A stretch of DNA of 64,000 nucleotides. It comes from Ceratopteris richardii (lineage: Eukaryota; Streptophyta; Polypodiopsida; Polypodiales; Pteridaceae). Each line of letters opens with the position of its first letter. The stretch's first letter is position 1. This document shows positions 34,910-47,159 of this stretch, in pieces. Location: positions 112,295,295 to 112,359,294 of the forward strand of contig CM035444.1 in NCBI GenBank assembly GCA_020310875.1, given 5' to 3'. The notes beneath the pieces are model-generated. The model was not told the origin of the DNA and did no database searches. It saw only the letters and a list, made by a program, of their open reading frames with translations. Position numbers and translations under genes: made by a program.

Positions 34910-36290
34910 TAAGCCTCAATAGGATTTATTAGTAGATCCATTTCTTGATAGCAAGAATACCAAATAGCACTAGTTGTTGCTCATGATCCAATTAATGCTC
35001 TGATCGTCTTTGATGTTGTGAATTATCCTAGCTCAGCTGAAATAAAGGTTCATCAATCACTGATGCGAGGAGAGGGATTCCTCCTAGTCTGGCCTATTTC
35101 CATGTTTTATTATCTAATGCAGTCTAAGGCTTCTACTTGTGCTTCTTCTCGTATCCTACTCTCTTCTTCTTTGTGTTTCTTAGCTATGTGAAGTCAAATC
35201 AGCATCTGTTCTGTCAGAGGCTCTTGATAGATCTTGAGTCGACATCCGGAGATGTAGTTTGGTAACACCTCTCCTTCTAAGGTAGCTAATTGGAGAACCC
35301 TGCTAATTGATATCCTAGTGATAATCATGGTTCCATAGCCTCATTCTATAACTTTTGTGCATTTTGCTTCAACGTGTACACCAAAACTAAATCACCAGCT
35401 TTCAAACCTTTATCCTTCACATGTTCATCAAAATAAGATTTCTATCTTTTCTTTGCCGCACATATGCGTGATTCTGCTCTCAGTCTAGTTTCACCTAGTC
35501 GCTCTAAATCAAAGATCCTATATGAGAGATCATGGCATGTGCATTGATGCTCTTGTGCAATCTTTAGTGCAGGTATCAATAATTATAGTGGAAGCATAAC
35601 ATTTTGGCCAAGAACTATATAAAAGGGAGTGGCACTGAGTACCTTTTTGTAGGCAATTTGATATGCCCAAACAATTTGATATGCCTATCCAGTTGCTTAA
35701 GGGTGATAGGGAGCTGACTTCTTATGAATGAGCATGAAATGTTTTAAAAGATATTCAATGAATGCATTCAAGAAGCGGGTTCTATGATCACTTACTAAAT
35801 CAATTGGCAATCCATATCTCATGGATGTGTTCTCAAGCAAAAATTAAGCCATTGTTTGCACATCATTCTTCCTAGTGGCTTTTACTTCTACCCATTTGGT
35901 AAGATAATCAGTTGCTATGATGATATATTTGGCATGGGAAATCTTAGCTAGGGGATTAATAGAACTACAAATTCTATTCTCGACTTTGAGAATGCGCATC
36001 CGCTCATCATGGGCCTCAATGTCATCTCATCCTTGTGAATCAAATATTAAGTTCTCTAGCATATATCACATCTCTTCACATAGGTATGCACATCCATATG
36101 AAGAGTAGGCCACCTAATAACAAAAGTGTCTTGATCACTCAATCATGTCCAAATTGTTCTCTTGCAATGCCTTGAAATGTAGTTTGTGAGATCTTCAAGT
36201 ACTCACTTTCATGTAAACATAGTCTTAGTTATTTACTTCGTCCATGTTTGTATAGATTACCTCCAATGAGCGTATAATCTTGAACTCCGT
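34910..36290 (-). pseudogene. Gypsy integrase remnant and 3'-region repeat, copy 2
   Basis: Minus strand. The integrase core is recognisable in decayed form at about 35450-36060. A segment near 35200-35270 reads EVLPNYISGCRLK and then YQEPLT, the same pol ending seen at about 42478-42540 in the forward gypsy (SNYVSGCRIKRYMEPLT). The left part (34910-35450) is the repeat shared with 32771-33430 and 58805-59171. It has many breaks. Confidence 0.72.
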
Positions 36291-36299
36291 GCTCTAGAC

Positions 36300-36863
36300 T
36301 TATCTTTTGTACAAGGACACTTTATTGTAACATTTTATCCTTGAGGAATATTTCCAATCCCATGGAAAAGGATTGATGATTGAGTCTACATGATGTTAAA
36401 CATTTGATATTATTCTTTATCACTAGGCTATTGGATGCATAATTTATATATGCATAAATAATGGACACTCTATTACAACATTTTAGCCTTGAGGAATTTA
36501 AAGTGATTACCACTCCCATTAAGAGGGGTTTACAATTCAAGCTTCATGATGTTGGAGATGCATTTGATGCTATTTTTTTTCAATAGGTTGTTGGATGACT
36601 TATTTATGTATGCATCACTTGGCTTGATATACTATTTTTTCTCTCTCATATGAGTAGATTTACACAGAACCTAGGATTAAAGCATTGGAAAGTAGTTAAG
36701 CATATACTTTACTAATTATCTCGTACCAAAAAACTTGGGTTATTTTATCCTAAGCGGGGATCGATACCACCATATTTACATGCTTTCTTTTACTCAAATG
36801 GGATTGTTTGTTATGACACTCTTGTGTCCGCAAGTGGGTTTTACTTCATGCTTGGTAGCTCAC
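36300..36863 (+). mobile_element. Copia family B, copy 4, left part
   Basis: Forward remnant of copia reverse transcriptase and RNase H, matching 46640-46908 and then minus-strand 17500-17720. A roughly 150-bp tandem duplication (about 36316-36470 and 36471-36615) lies in it. It stops at 36863 in the middle of RNase H, where the gypsy LTR begins; the continuation is at 49389-49612. It is heavily broken. Confidence 0.72.
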
Positions 36864-37653
36864 TACTAGAAAGCAACTTTTTGATAAAGCAAATGGAAAA
36901 TGTGGTAATATGGTAGTTTAGAATACCCCGATTTTTGTAAAAATGAGGAAGGGTCTTCCTCATGATGAGATGTAAGATATATTTTTTGTCAATTTTTTAG
37001 AGCTCCCAAGTTAGTGGATTTTTTGGGTAGAAGGTTAGAGGGCTTATTTTGAGTGTGAAATGGGACACTTGAAAAAGTATATAAGACAATTATGACTCAA
37101 TTGTAAGGAGATCTTGTATTTTTGGTAATCAATGAGAACTTGAGAACCCTTCCTTCCAAATCTCATTATCAAGCTTTAATGGTGATTTCAAGTTGATTTT
37201 ATGAGTATTTTTCATGGATTTATCTTTGAGATCAATAATTCTTTGAGTGTTTCATGTTTTCATAAGTCTATCTTCATCTTCTAAGCTCCATCAATCCTCC
37301 AAAGTATTGTTTCATCTTGACCATGTGAATCCATCAAATTCTTGATTCTCTCCTATATTGAAATTTCAAATTCATGTTATCAATGTCTTTATTATGAAAA
37401 ATAGCACACTTTTGGCACAAGAATCACTAAAAAACTTTATTCTTAACTCAATCTACAAGAATTAAGAGAATTATCCATATTCAATGTGAAATATCTAATG
37501 AAACTGATCTTGTGATGATAAATCTTGGATTTCATTGATGAAGAAGGGGCTAGGGTCTTAGCATATTTCCCAGATTGACAATTTATGTGTTTGAGGTGAT
37601 CTAGTCCAAGTATAACTACATTGTTGGATTCTTTTGGAGATTTTGTGCAAGCA
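36864..37653 (+). repeat. 5' LTR of the nested gypsy
   Basis: Matches 48586-49388 over its length with many differences; the shared start is GAAAGCAACTTTTT. The copia B RNase H reading breaks off exactly here, which fixes the left edge. The right edge is approximate (a few tens of bases). Confidence 0.75.
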
Positions 37654-38540
37654 AACTAAAGGTACACTCTTTTGATAATTAATAGTTCAATGTTTTGAAA
37701 GATTTTTACTTAACTGGTGGATATTAAGTAACAATAGAATTGTGATTTTTGGTTTTCTCATTGTTTCAATAAGAAAAAATCAATTTTTGTTAGATTTTCT
37801 TGATTGGATGGCACTAAAATAATAAGGCACATGTGTAAAAATCGCAAGAAATTTATATCAAAATTTTGCTAAAGATCAACAAAAAATCACAATTCTATGA
37901 AAGCATAAAACACAGCTCCGAAAACACAATTTCTGGTGAAAATTGCATAATTTCATGATTGTGAGCAATCATGATTATGACAGAGAATCGGGATTGTGTG
38001 TTTCAAAATTTTCATGATTTTGACCTCAAAATGAAAATATCACAATTGTGTGAAAAGACAATTGTGAGTTGAAACACGACTTTGAGCACTCGAAAATCGT
38101 GATTTTCTTCTCATAGAGAAAAACATGATTTTCAACACAAAAGCACATTTTTTTGAGAAAAACATGACTCTCATTGAGAATCATGTTTTGATTGAAAATT
38201 ATGTTTTGTGGTGTGAAAATCACAATTCTCGTCGGCAAATCAAGATTTTGAGCAAAAAAACATGATCTTCTACATAGAATCATGGTTTTTCAAAATCACC
38301 CAAAAACACAATTTCCAAGGATTTTCAAAATACCTGGATAATCAAAATAATCTAAAATCTTAAATAAATAAATAACTAAATAAAACATCCAAAAAAATCA
38401 TAAACATTGAAAATCATGATTCACTGAGTTCAAGGCTTGTCACTAAAGATACTCGACAAAAATCTAAAAAATCTTGGGCACAACAAAACATAAGTAGGAA
38501 TGAAAAAAACACACATTTGTCATAAGGAAATATGGAAAAT
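37654..38540 (+). other. Leader of the nested gypsy
   Basis: About 0.9 kb without a supported frame. It is dense in imperfect palindromic words of the AATCATGATT and AAAATCGTGATTTT kind (for example 37967-37976, 38093-38106, 38176-38190, 38397-38422). The role is unknown; it may be a remnant of simple-sequence growth. Confidence 0.5.
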
Positions 38541-39750
38541 TAGAATGGATAAGTAGAAATGTCCAACCAAGGAGACTATAAAACATCTTTAAATACCTAT
38601 ATACCAATAGGTTTGGAGTCTATCTATATCAAGATGGACTGCATAAGGAACTCATTAGGTTGAGGAACTTAGGAATCCCTTTAAACTTGGTGCTCGTGGC
38701 TCAGATTAAAGATGGTAGATATGAAGATAGACAAGGATGTATATACGTCTTTACAAATAACCCAGATGACACAAATGATGTAGGTCAACATTAAGAGAAA
38801 GGAACTTGGGACCAAAACCTAGAACAACCAGACAATCCAAGGCATAATATACATCACACTCGTGTAGAACCATAGAAAGAAAGGAGACATCATACTTCAC
38901 CTTATCCTTTTCCAAGGCAAGGAGAAGCAATGAATGAAATCCCTATTAGCAGAAGAAACGAATGGAATAATCTTGGAAGAACTATGAAACAATACCAAGT
39001 AGCAAAATGTATGAAAAACCAATACAGAGGATCTATAAATCCTCATGATTGTGTAGTTGAGTACAAATAGATCTTAAGAGTTGAAGAGATAGGAGAATAT
39101 GAGATCCAATTTGAAGATTTTGGATTAACTTTATCAGGAGCTATCTTAACTTGGTTTCTACCATTAATGAAGGAAATGTTTGTGTAAGTGGATAAGTATT
39201 TTGAGGAGTTCATAGGGGAATTATCCAAAACTAACATTAAACATAGTACTACTACATTACTTTATACATTTAAGAAAAAACATGATGAAAGTGTAAGGAT
39301 AGAAGCCAGGAGATTCAAACAATATTTGGATATGTGTCCTCAAGAAGAAAAACCATCAATGCCTAAGAGTGTGTCACTGTTCATTGAAGAACTGAACAAT
39401 GCATAATTAAGGACAATGGTGTACTATAGGAGATGTCTAGATTTAGAATCCTATATAAAGGAAGCTATTGATCTAGAAGACAATAGAGGAAATGATCTTT
39501 TAATCTTTGATCAACAGGGGAATGGTGAAATCAAAATACCACCCACGTAAGAGTTAGCTTGCAAAATTTTTAGGATCTACATTTAAAACAACCTCAATCA
39601 ACCCTCGAATGATACAAACCAAAACATGCTATGTGTGTGGAGAGAAACATCCTACTCACTTGTGCAACTATCAAAAACCACTCAAATATTGCACACTCAA
39701 AAAGAAATGGAAATCATACAAGGGATGAGTGCCTCTATAACAAACAACCA

Positions 39751-39787
<37 letters not shown>

Positions 39788-40650
39788 CTAAAACGAGTCA
39801 TTATAATTGAGAGAAATATGTTTTTTGGATAAACCTAGACCTGTCTTAGAAAACAACCACCCATACCAACTATTGTGGTTTTAATAAATTATACACTAGT
39901 GGAGGAAAATTTAGTGAGATCCTTGGTGCCAACTAGAGAATCTTTTGATGGATATAACATCCATTCATATGATCATTCTAAAGTTAATATTTGGGACTTT
40001 AAATATAACAAAGAATCTAACCTTCAAGCTTTGGATTTTGGGGGGATAATTGAAATGCATGTAACCACATTCATGTATATAACAAATAATTACATGTCAA
40101 ACCCAAAACTTCAATTCAAAAACACACAGAAAGTCACTTGTTATAGGTGTGGGGGAGATCATTTTGTGAGAGATTGTCCTCAACCACCAAGGAGCATATT
40201 TTAAGGATTGGGGGAGAGAAAATTTGATCAAGAATTGTCCAAAAAATCCAAATAGGCAAAACACAGACACTCACATACCTTTAAAAGCAGTAGAAATTCT
40301 AGAAAATCCTAGGAATAGACATGAGGAAATAACGCATATTCAAGTAGTGTCAAGAGCTCAAGTGAAGCAACAAAATATAAACATGGAGGAGGATAATAGA
40401 GAACTGATAAAAAATCCTTCATGGAAAAAAAGGAGACCTAAACAAAAAGAAAAGTGGAAAAAGAAAGTAGAAGAACTAGAAAAGACAATACAGACCAAAC
40501 ATCAAAAGAAATCAAAAGAGAAGGATTCAAAGAAAAAATTTGAGTACAAACACATGAAAATTTTATCAAAACAAATAGACACTTTGAATAAGGCATACAA
40601 AGCAAGAATAGAAGAAGGAACCATCCCAGTAGATCATGAGAAATTATAAC
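38541..40650 (+). pseudogene. Gypsy gag region (decayed)
   Basis: Forward gag-like DNA. A GAILTWFLPLMKEMF-type segment near 39135-39180 matches the conserved gag motif of plant gypsy. It is followed by the helical ARRFKQYLDMCPQEEKP. Two zinc knuckles lie at about 39640-39680 (CYVCGEKHPTHLC) and 40138-40182 (CYRCGGDHFVRDC). The open piece 40224-40649 is lysine- and glutamate-rich and likely coiled coil. Gag would package element RNA. An (AG)n run sits at 39754-39784. It is broken. Confidence 0.7.
39754..39784 (+). repeat. (AG)n microsatellite
   Basis: About 15 perfect AG units inside the gypsy gag remnant. Confidence 0.95.
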
Positions 40651-40740
40651 CAATGCCTAAATTGGAAGTAGAGAGAATGAAATTGTGTAAAGAAATCATT
40701 GAAAAGCCTCAAAAATTATTAGAAGAAGATTCCTTAGAGA

Positions 40741-42545
40741 CCAAAGAAGAATAATCAAATGGTTCCTACTACTTATGGAGTTTGATTTTGAAGTTGTAAT
40801 AAGACAAGGAAAAACACATTTGAGAGTTGATTGTTTATCCAAAATATTGACTAGAGAAAAATCACACCAAATAGATGATGAGCTACCTAATGCTTATATA
40901 TTCAAAATAGAAAGCATAACAAGTTGGGCAAGTTCTTTGGCACTAATATCATCAAGTTAACCAATGAATGCCAATTTGACTCATAGTCATTTGATTTTGC
41001 AAAGTAGAAACTTCATTATGCTATCAGCACACTTCTATCATTTAAATAACATAGAAGTTTCAAAATATTGTGTACCTGAAGAAGAAGAAAAAAGTTAGAG
41101 AAGGGACATCTTTGGAATCCATGTTTTCATGCTTCAAAGATTGTTGCTCTAAACAATTTGGGAACAGTGTGGGTTCATTGGCCAACAAAAGAGAAAGATG
41201 TGGAGTCATATGTATATCAATGTGGAAAATTTAAGAGTGAACAAAGAAATGAACCAATAACTTTGTTTTGGTTCCAAGAAAATCCTAAATGGATTACTCA
41301 TATGGAACAATTGAAACAAGATACCCACAAGGAAATAATGCAAGTGAATTCAAACATAAGAAACATGCAAGAGATGAGTATGAAATTTGTACTCATAAAT
41401 GATAAATTATATGAGAGAGGAATGGATGGATATCTAAGAATCCTTCCTAAGGAAAGGTACCTAGAAATGTTGGAATCGGCTCATTCAGGTGTAGTAGAAG
41501 GTCACTTCTTAAGTGACAGAATTACCAAATGAATCTTATATACAGATTCTAGTGGACTATTTTATTTCAAAATGCTAAATTATATGCACAAAGATGAGAT
41601 ATTTGCCAAAGAACTAAACCACCTTTTAAGAAAGATGAAACGCCTCTCAAACTTTTGATATCTGCTAGAGTTTTTAGTAAATGGGGATTGGATTTCATTG
41701 GACCTATACACCCACCAGCCAAAGTCTCTCATGCAGGATATATAATAGTGGCAACATCCTATTTAACAAAATGGGCTAAAGCAAAAGCCACTGTGAGAAA
41801 TGAAGCTTGGACAACATCCAAGTTCTTGTATGAAAATGTAATCACTAGATATGGACTACCAATAGAATTGGTAAGTGATAGAGGAACTCATTTTCTGAAT
41901 CAATTAATTGGAACATTCATAGATCAATACATCATAGTACATAGGAAATTTGCACCCTATCATTGACAATCCAATGGTCTTGTACAAAGTAACAATAAGG
42001 TATTGCGCATTGTACTTTCTAAAATAGTGAATACTAAGAGAACATATTGGGATATGAAACTATATCATGTCCTTTGGGCATATATAGTGGCATATAAAAA
42101 TTCAATTGGAACTACTCCATTCAATTTATTATATGAAGTAAATGTAGTTCTACCCATGGAATTCCTTATACCAACTCTAAGGATAGGGAATCAATTGTAA
42201 TGGCCAAGACCAAAACTATTTGATAGATTTATGGAGATAGAACAATTGGGAGCATCCAGATTACAAGATGTTATGAGAATCTATGCAAATAATAGAAGAT
42301 AGAAGGCATATCATGATCTACACATAAAAGAGAAGTACCTACAAGAAGGAGATCTAATCCTAGCATACACACTAAAGGAACATAGCAAAAAATTAGAGAA
42401 GAGGGGACATGGTCCTTACATTATGCACAAGATCAACCCTAGTTGAGTTTTTTAATTGGAAGCCATAGATGGAGAAGTAATGTCAAATTATGTGAGTGGA
42501 TGTAGAATAAAAAGATACATGGAACCCTTAACAACAAAATTTTGA
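40741..42545 (+). pseudogene. Gypsy RNase H tail and integrase (decayed)
   Basis: The end of RNase H reads LLMEFDFEVVIRQGKTHLR near 40766-40820 and then VDCLSKIL, the usual Ty3/gypsy pattern. Integrase shows an N-terminal region at 41158-41532 ending ESAHSGVVEGHF, and a core at about 41655-41966 (KWGLDFIGPIHPPAK, YLTKWAKAKAT, GLPIELVSDRGTHF). The C-terminal region ends near 42540 with SNYVSGCRIKRYMEPLT. It would insert element cDNA into chromosomes. It is broken. The same family occurs on the minus strand at 21.5, 29.9 and 35.5 kb. Confidence 0.8.
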
Positions 42546-42741
42546 AGAATATTACAACAATCACAAAGAAGAAAAGAAGAGGAAAGACAAATAATACAAG
42601 AATCTCAAGAAGAAGTTGGACATTGGCTCTCAAGTAAACCTAATAAGTTCAAAATTTGTGAATCAGCTTCAAGGGAGGAAACAAGAGAATCGCACGGAAA
42701 AAGAAGAAAAAATAAATAAAAAATAAAGGAAACAAAGAAAA

Positions 42742-42922
42742 TGTTGATATATTTTGGTAGTGATGTGTGCGTCTCTTGGCTTGTACATATGCCTATAACC
42801 CTAATGGGTCACACATCTTTGTACATTCTCTTGCTAATACATTCAGTATTGTGTGTTGTGTTGCAAGCTTCTTCTTCTTCCTTGTGTTGTTTGCATGCTT
42901 TGATAGCCCTCAAACTCCAACA
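42742..42922 (+). repeat. 5' LTR of copia B copy 3
   Basis: 181 bp, from TGTTGATATATTTTGG to ACTCCAACA; shorter than the minus-strand LTR at 16802-17033. A primer-binding-like TTGCTATTAGAGAAGG follows at 42925-42940. Confidence 0.8.
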
Positions 42923-43251
42923 ATTGCTATTAGAGAAGGTCGCTGCTTCATCTAGGGCATCATCCACAACCCTTCGACTAGAGTCTCAGAATCGCAGGAG
43001 GTGATTAGGAGTTCAAAAGAACTTTGTTTTGTGGTGCATTAATCGTGATCTGGGCTCCTTTTAGCCTCCAAATGCACTATTCTAGTGCTCGTGTAGGAAA
43101 TTTTGTCTTTTTGTGCCAAACATATATACAAGTTTTGATTTGCCAATATAAGCGCCTCAAAGTCTACTATAGGTTTAGCATAACTCAATAAGGTAGTTCC
43201 ATTCAACTTTTTGAGGTACAGTCATTTTTCTACATCACGGTGCTTTAGTCA

Positions 43252-44170
43252 ATGGCCATTCCTGAAAGTAGTAATGTATTTTGTATGTTGGCTATTGAGG
43301 ATAAGTTGGATGGTACCTATTAACCTTATGGGAATATATGATGTGTCATGTATTGGTTGCAAAAGGTCTATGGAATGTTGTGTAGGGTGTTGAAAAACGT
43401 CCTACTGCAACTACAAAAAGAGTTACTGAAGGTGATGTAGATAGCATTGAAGATGATGTTCTTTAGGTTCCTATTTTTGTTGTGGTTCCTAGTGCACCTA
43501 TTGCAAGGCAACTTCGTTGGGATGGTAGAGATGCTCAAGCACATGCATTGACGGCCTTGTTTATCAAACGTGCCATTATTTCTCACATTCACTCCTGCAA
43601 AAAAGCAAAGGATGCTTAAGATGCACCTACCACTTTATATCACGCAAGGAATGAGGCTCTTGCTACTTACATCCGAAAATAGTTGGAGAGTGAGCACATG
43701 AATGAAGGAGATTCCATGGATAGTTTCTTGACAAAGATCAAAGATTTGAAGGAGCATTTGGTTTCTCTTGATGAAGTTTTGCCAGATAGTTCACTTATGC
43801 AGACTGTTCTAAACGGTCTTCCAGATTCATATCATATTTTTTCTTCTACTATTCAATTGAGGATGAAAGCCAATCCAAATGCCTTCACATTTGAGGAGTT
43901 AGTCTTTGTTTTATTGCAAGAAGATGAGCCTAGTCAGAACGCGTCCATTATGTATGTAATAGATCAAGATTTATTGGCTACTCAGAAGGGCAAAGGTAAA
44001 TGGAGCCCATCTACTAGTAAGCAAAAATCTGCTAATTCTGCACAATCAAAGAAGGATGACAAAAATGAGAAAAAAAAAACCAAAAAAAAAATTGCAAATA
44101 CTGTAAAGGAAATTATCATGTCATAAAGAGTTGTCCAAAACTGGCTCTAAAAGAGGAAAAGAAGAAAGAG
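43252..44170 (+). pseudogene. Copia B3 gag region
   Basis: The start codon at 43252 opens a gag (MAIPESSNVFCMLAIEDKLD-type reading). The clearest open piece is 43683-44126, with FLTKIKDLKEHLVSLDEVLP, then VLNGLPDSYHIFSSTIQLR and a lysine-rich tail. A zinc-knuckle remnant lies near 44085-44140. It is homologous to minus-strand 9660-10498. It is broken. Confidence 0.8.
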
Positions 44171-45600
44171 GCTCAAATGGTTGTTGTAGAGGCCTCTACA
44201 CGCAGAACTAATTCTGCTAATCATGTGCAGAATGGAGAATGGGCATTTACTATTGTTTGTAGTTATGACCCATCTTATCATGAACAGTGTATGTCTGTAG
44301 TAGACTTAGATGTTTGGTACTTTGATAGTGCGACAACCAAACACATTACCTTGCAATGTAGTTTCTTCACTTCACTTGGGCTTGCCCTACAAAAAATATT
44401 GTCACATGTACCAACAACTCCTCTTATCCTATCATGGCAGTTTGTAAGATCATTTTCACAACTGCTGATGGTAGTTCTTTTACATTGTTGAATGCTTTAT
44501 TTGTGCCATGGATCAAGAAAAATATGTTACCAGTTTCAACATTAGCCAAAATCAGCTTGGTTGTGAAATTTCTTGATGGTAGATGTACAGTTCATGATCT
44601 ATCGAATGGCAACATCATTATTGCTTGTAGAATTTTATGTCATGGGTTGTATAATCTCATAGATTATGCAAAATCTATGAATGATTTAGCATGTGCAATT
44701 TAAGATTCTCATGCTATGTTAGATGCAAAGCTTTGGCATGCATGCTTTGGTCATCTGAATTTTGCTATATTGCTACACCTGCAAAAATTTGAAATAGTGT
44801 CCTCTCTTCCAAAACTTGAGGCACCTAGTAAACATGTATGTGAAGCCTCTATTTTGGGCAAAATGCAGTGCTCCTCCTTCCCAAAATATGGTTCAGTATG
44901 AGCTACTCAGGAATTGCAGCTTGTTCACAATGGTTTGTGGTCATATGCAAACACATTCTTTTGGGAACTACCTTTACTTTGTGACTTTCATTGATTATTT
45001 TTCCAGGCATGCATGGGTATATCCATTGAAAGCAAAGTCCGAAGTGTTTATGTGATTTAAAAACTTTCTAGTTTTGTCTAAAAATTGATCAGCATGTAAA
45101 ATGGGAACCCTCCATTTTTATCGAGGGGGGATATATGACTTCTGATTTTAATGCATTTTTGGTTGAACATGGGATAAAACATCAGTGTATAATGTAATAT
45201 ACACCTCAATAGAATGGATTTGCAGGTAGGAAGAATAGGTCACTCATGGAGATGGCACGGTGTATGGTCAAGATTCAAGCTTTACCACATAGCTTATGGC
45301 TTGAGGTTGTTATGTGTGTAGCATATGTACTTAACATGTGTCCCACTAAAGCATTGTAGTCTATCACTCCATATGAGGCTTGGCATGGTTTCAAGCCATC
45401 TGTTGCTCACCTACATGTGTTTGGTTGTCTGGCACATGCATTAGTGTCTCAACAACATAGGAAATTGGATGATAAAGTAGTGAAATGTATTTTTGTTGGG
45501 TACAATTATGAAAGCAAAGGCTATCGTCTGTATCATCTATAGACTAAATGCATTTTGGTTATCCATGATGTTGTCTTTTTAGAAGATGCAATTTAACCAT
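44171..45600 (+). pseudogene. Copia B3 protease and integrase region
   Basis: The protease motif VWYFDSATTKHIT lies near 44310. GAG-pre-integrase shows LWHACFGHLNFAIL near 44730. The integrase core starts near 44955 (NYLYFVTFIDYFSRHAWVYP), and its later regions run to the FVGYNYESKGYRLYHL-type segment near 45490-45540. Order matches copies 1 and 2. It is broken. Confidence 0.82.
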
Positions 45601-45829
45601 TACTTTCATGTACTAAGGAGACATCAGTTAGCTCCAAAGATGTGTACGACACTTTGCTGCCTCTTTTTACATGTGGACAATCTAGTGCTAGTCCAAATAA
45701 GGCAATTTTTCAACATTTGTAGGTTCCACATGATGATGCAGATCAACCCATTTCTAATGCAGATTTACATGTGCATTTGTTGATGAGAGATCTGATATAG
45801 AGGAGGCAAAAAATATGCCTAAATAGCTG

Positions 45830-46760
45830 GTGCAAACTTTACGAGATCAAAAATTAGATGCATCTCTATCATATTGTACTTGTTCAGGCTCTCATAGTGA
45901 TTTTTTTGCATCAAATTGCTATGCTATGGTTGTCTCTAGTCTTTGTGACGAGAATGAGCCACATTTATTTGACGAAGCACAAAATTCAAAAAAATGGATG
46001 GCTCCTATGCAATCCGAATATGATGCTATTATGAAGAATGGTATGTGGTCTTTATGTGACTTGCCTCCTGGCAAGAAGGCCATTAGCACTAAGTGGGTAT
46101 ATAAGCTGAAGTGTAAGTCTGATGGAACATTTGATAGGTATAAGGCTAGGCTTGTTGCAAAAGTTTATGCTCAAGAAAAACGCATTGATTTTGATGAAAC
46201 CTTTGCTCCCACATGCCGAATGACTACTATTCATAGCATATGTGCACTTGTAGCTCATCATGATTAGAATGTACATTTGTTCAATATTAAAACTACATTT
46301 CTGAATGGTGACTTACATGAAGAAGTGCATGTTTTTCAGGTTTTGTGCAAAAAGGGCATGAAAACAAAGTGTGCAGGTTGAAAAAGGCATTATATGGTTT
46401 GAAGCAAGCACCATGTGTTTGGCAAGATATATGCCTACTTGATTGAACATGGTTTTGAGAGCAGTCTAGCAGAGAAGACCTTATATGTTAAATGTGAAAA
46501 TAATGTGCTTCTAATCATTTTTTTCTATGTTGATGACATGCCACTCACTGCTCCTAATGAGAAGCATATTGATTATTTTAATGTTGGTCGGCATGCCTCA
46601 TTTGAGATGTTAGATTTGGGGCATTTGCATCATTATTTGGGCATTAAGTTTATGCAAGTTGATGGAAAGATAGCTTTGTGTCAAAAAAAAATATTAACAC
46701 ATTATTGCAGCATTTTGGCCTTGAAGACTGCAAACCTATTGCCACTCCTATGGAAATAGG
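45830..46760 (+). pseudogene. Copia B3 reverse transcriptase region
   Basis: Lead-in W.APMQSEYDAIMKNGMW near 46000-46050, then STKWVYKLKCKSDG and YKARLVAKVYAQ. A YGLKQAP segment is near 46395 and the catalytic YVDDMPLT box near 46530. The closing LGHLHHYLGIKFMQVDG is near 46615-46665. RNase H is absent. It is broken. Confidence 0.84.
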
Positions 46761-46908
46761 TTTATGGTTGAGTCTTCATGATGTGGGAGATGCATTTGAT
46801 GATGTTCTCTATTAGCAAGATGTTGGATGCTTGATTTATTTATGCATTACTCGGTGTGATATTCAGTTTGTTGTCTCACAGATGAGCAAGTTTATGCATT
46901 GCCTAGGT

Positions 46909-47159
46909 ATAGAATTTGAAAGATGTGAGAAAGTTATGGCCTAAATTCAATAGTTGAGGAGAAATAATAAGCCTTACTTTGTCTACAAGGTGAATAACTA
47001 GAAAAAGGAACTAGTGGAGATCATTATTAAACCTATCAAAGCAGCATTAAAACTCTACCCTATGGGTACTAAAATAGATGTTAGCTTTGTGAAAAAGAAT
47101 GCAGCTACATATGTAGGATACCCCAAGTTCCATGACTTCAAAGAAAAGCCTAATGAGGA
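46909..47159 (+). other. Gypsy-associated sequence after the inserted copia
   Basis: A short block between the end of copia B copy 3 and the frame at 47160. One reading contains KLYPMGTKIDVSFVKKNA, which looks coding and probably belongs to the same unidentified region. I assign no function. Confidence 0.4.

Larger units (their letters stand above)
42742..46908 (+). mobile_element. Copia family B, copy 3 (3' end lost)
   Basis: Forward copia inserted in the gypsy. It has an LTR at 42742-42922, a leader, gag, protease, integrase and most of reverse transcriptase. It stops near 46908, after which gypsy-associated sequence resumes. No 3' LTR and no target duplication are visible. The same family forms the outer shell of this nest (copy 4). 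It has many breaks. Confidence 0.88.

Noticed and set aside
42742-42922. Solo LTR
   Set aside because: Leader, gag and pol of the same family follow directly, so it is the 5' LTR of a longer fossil.
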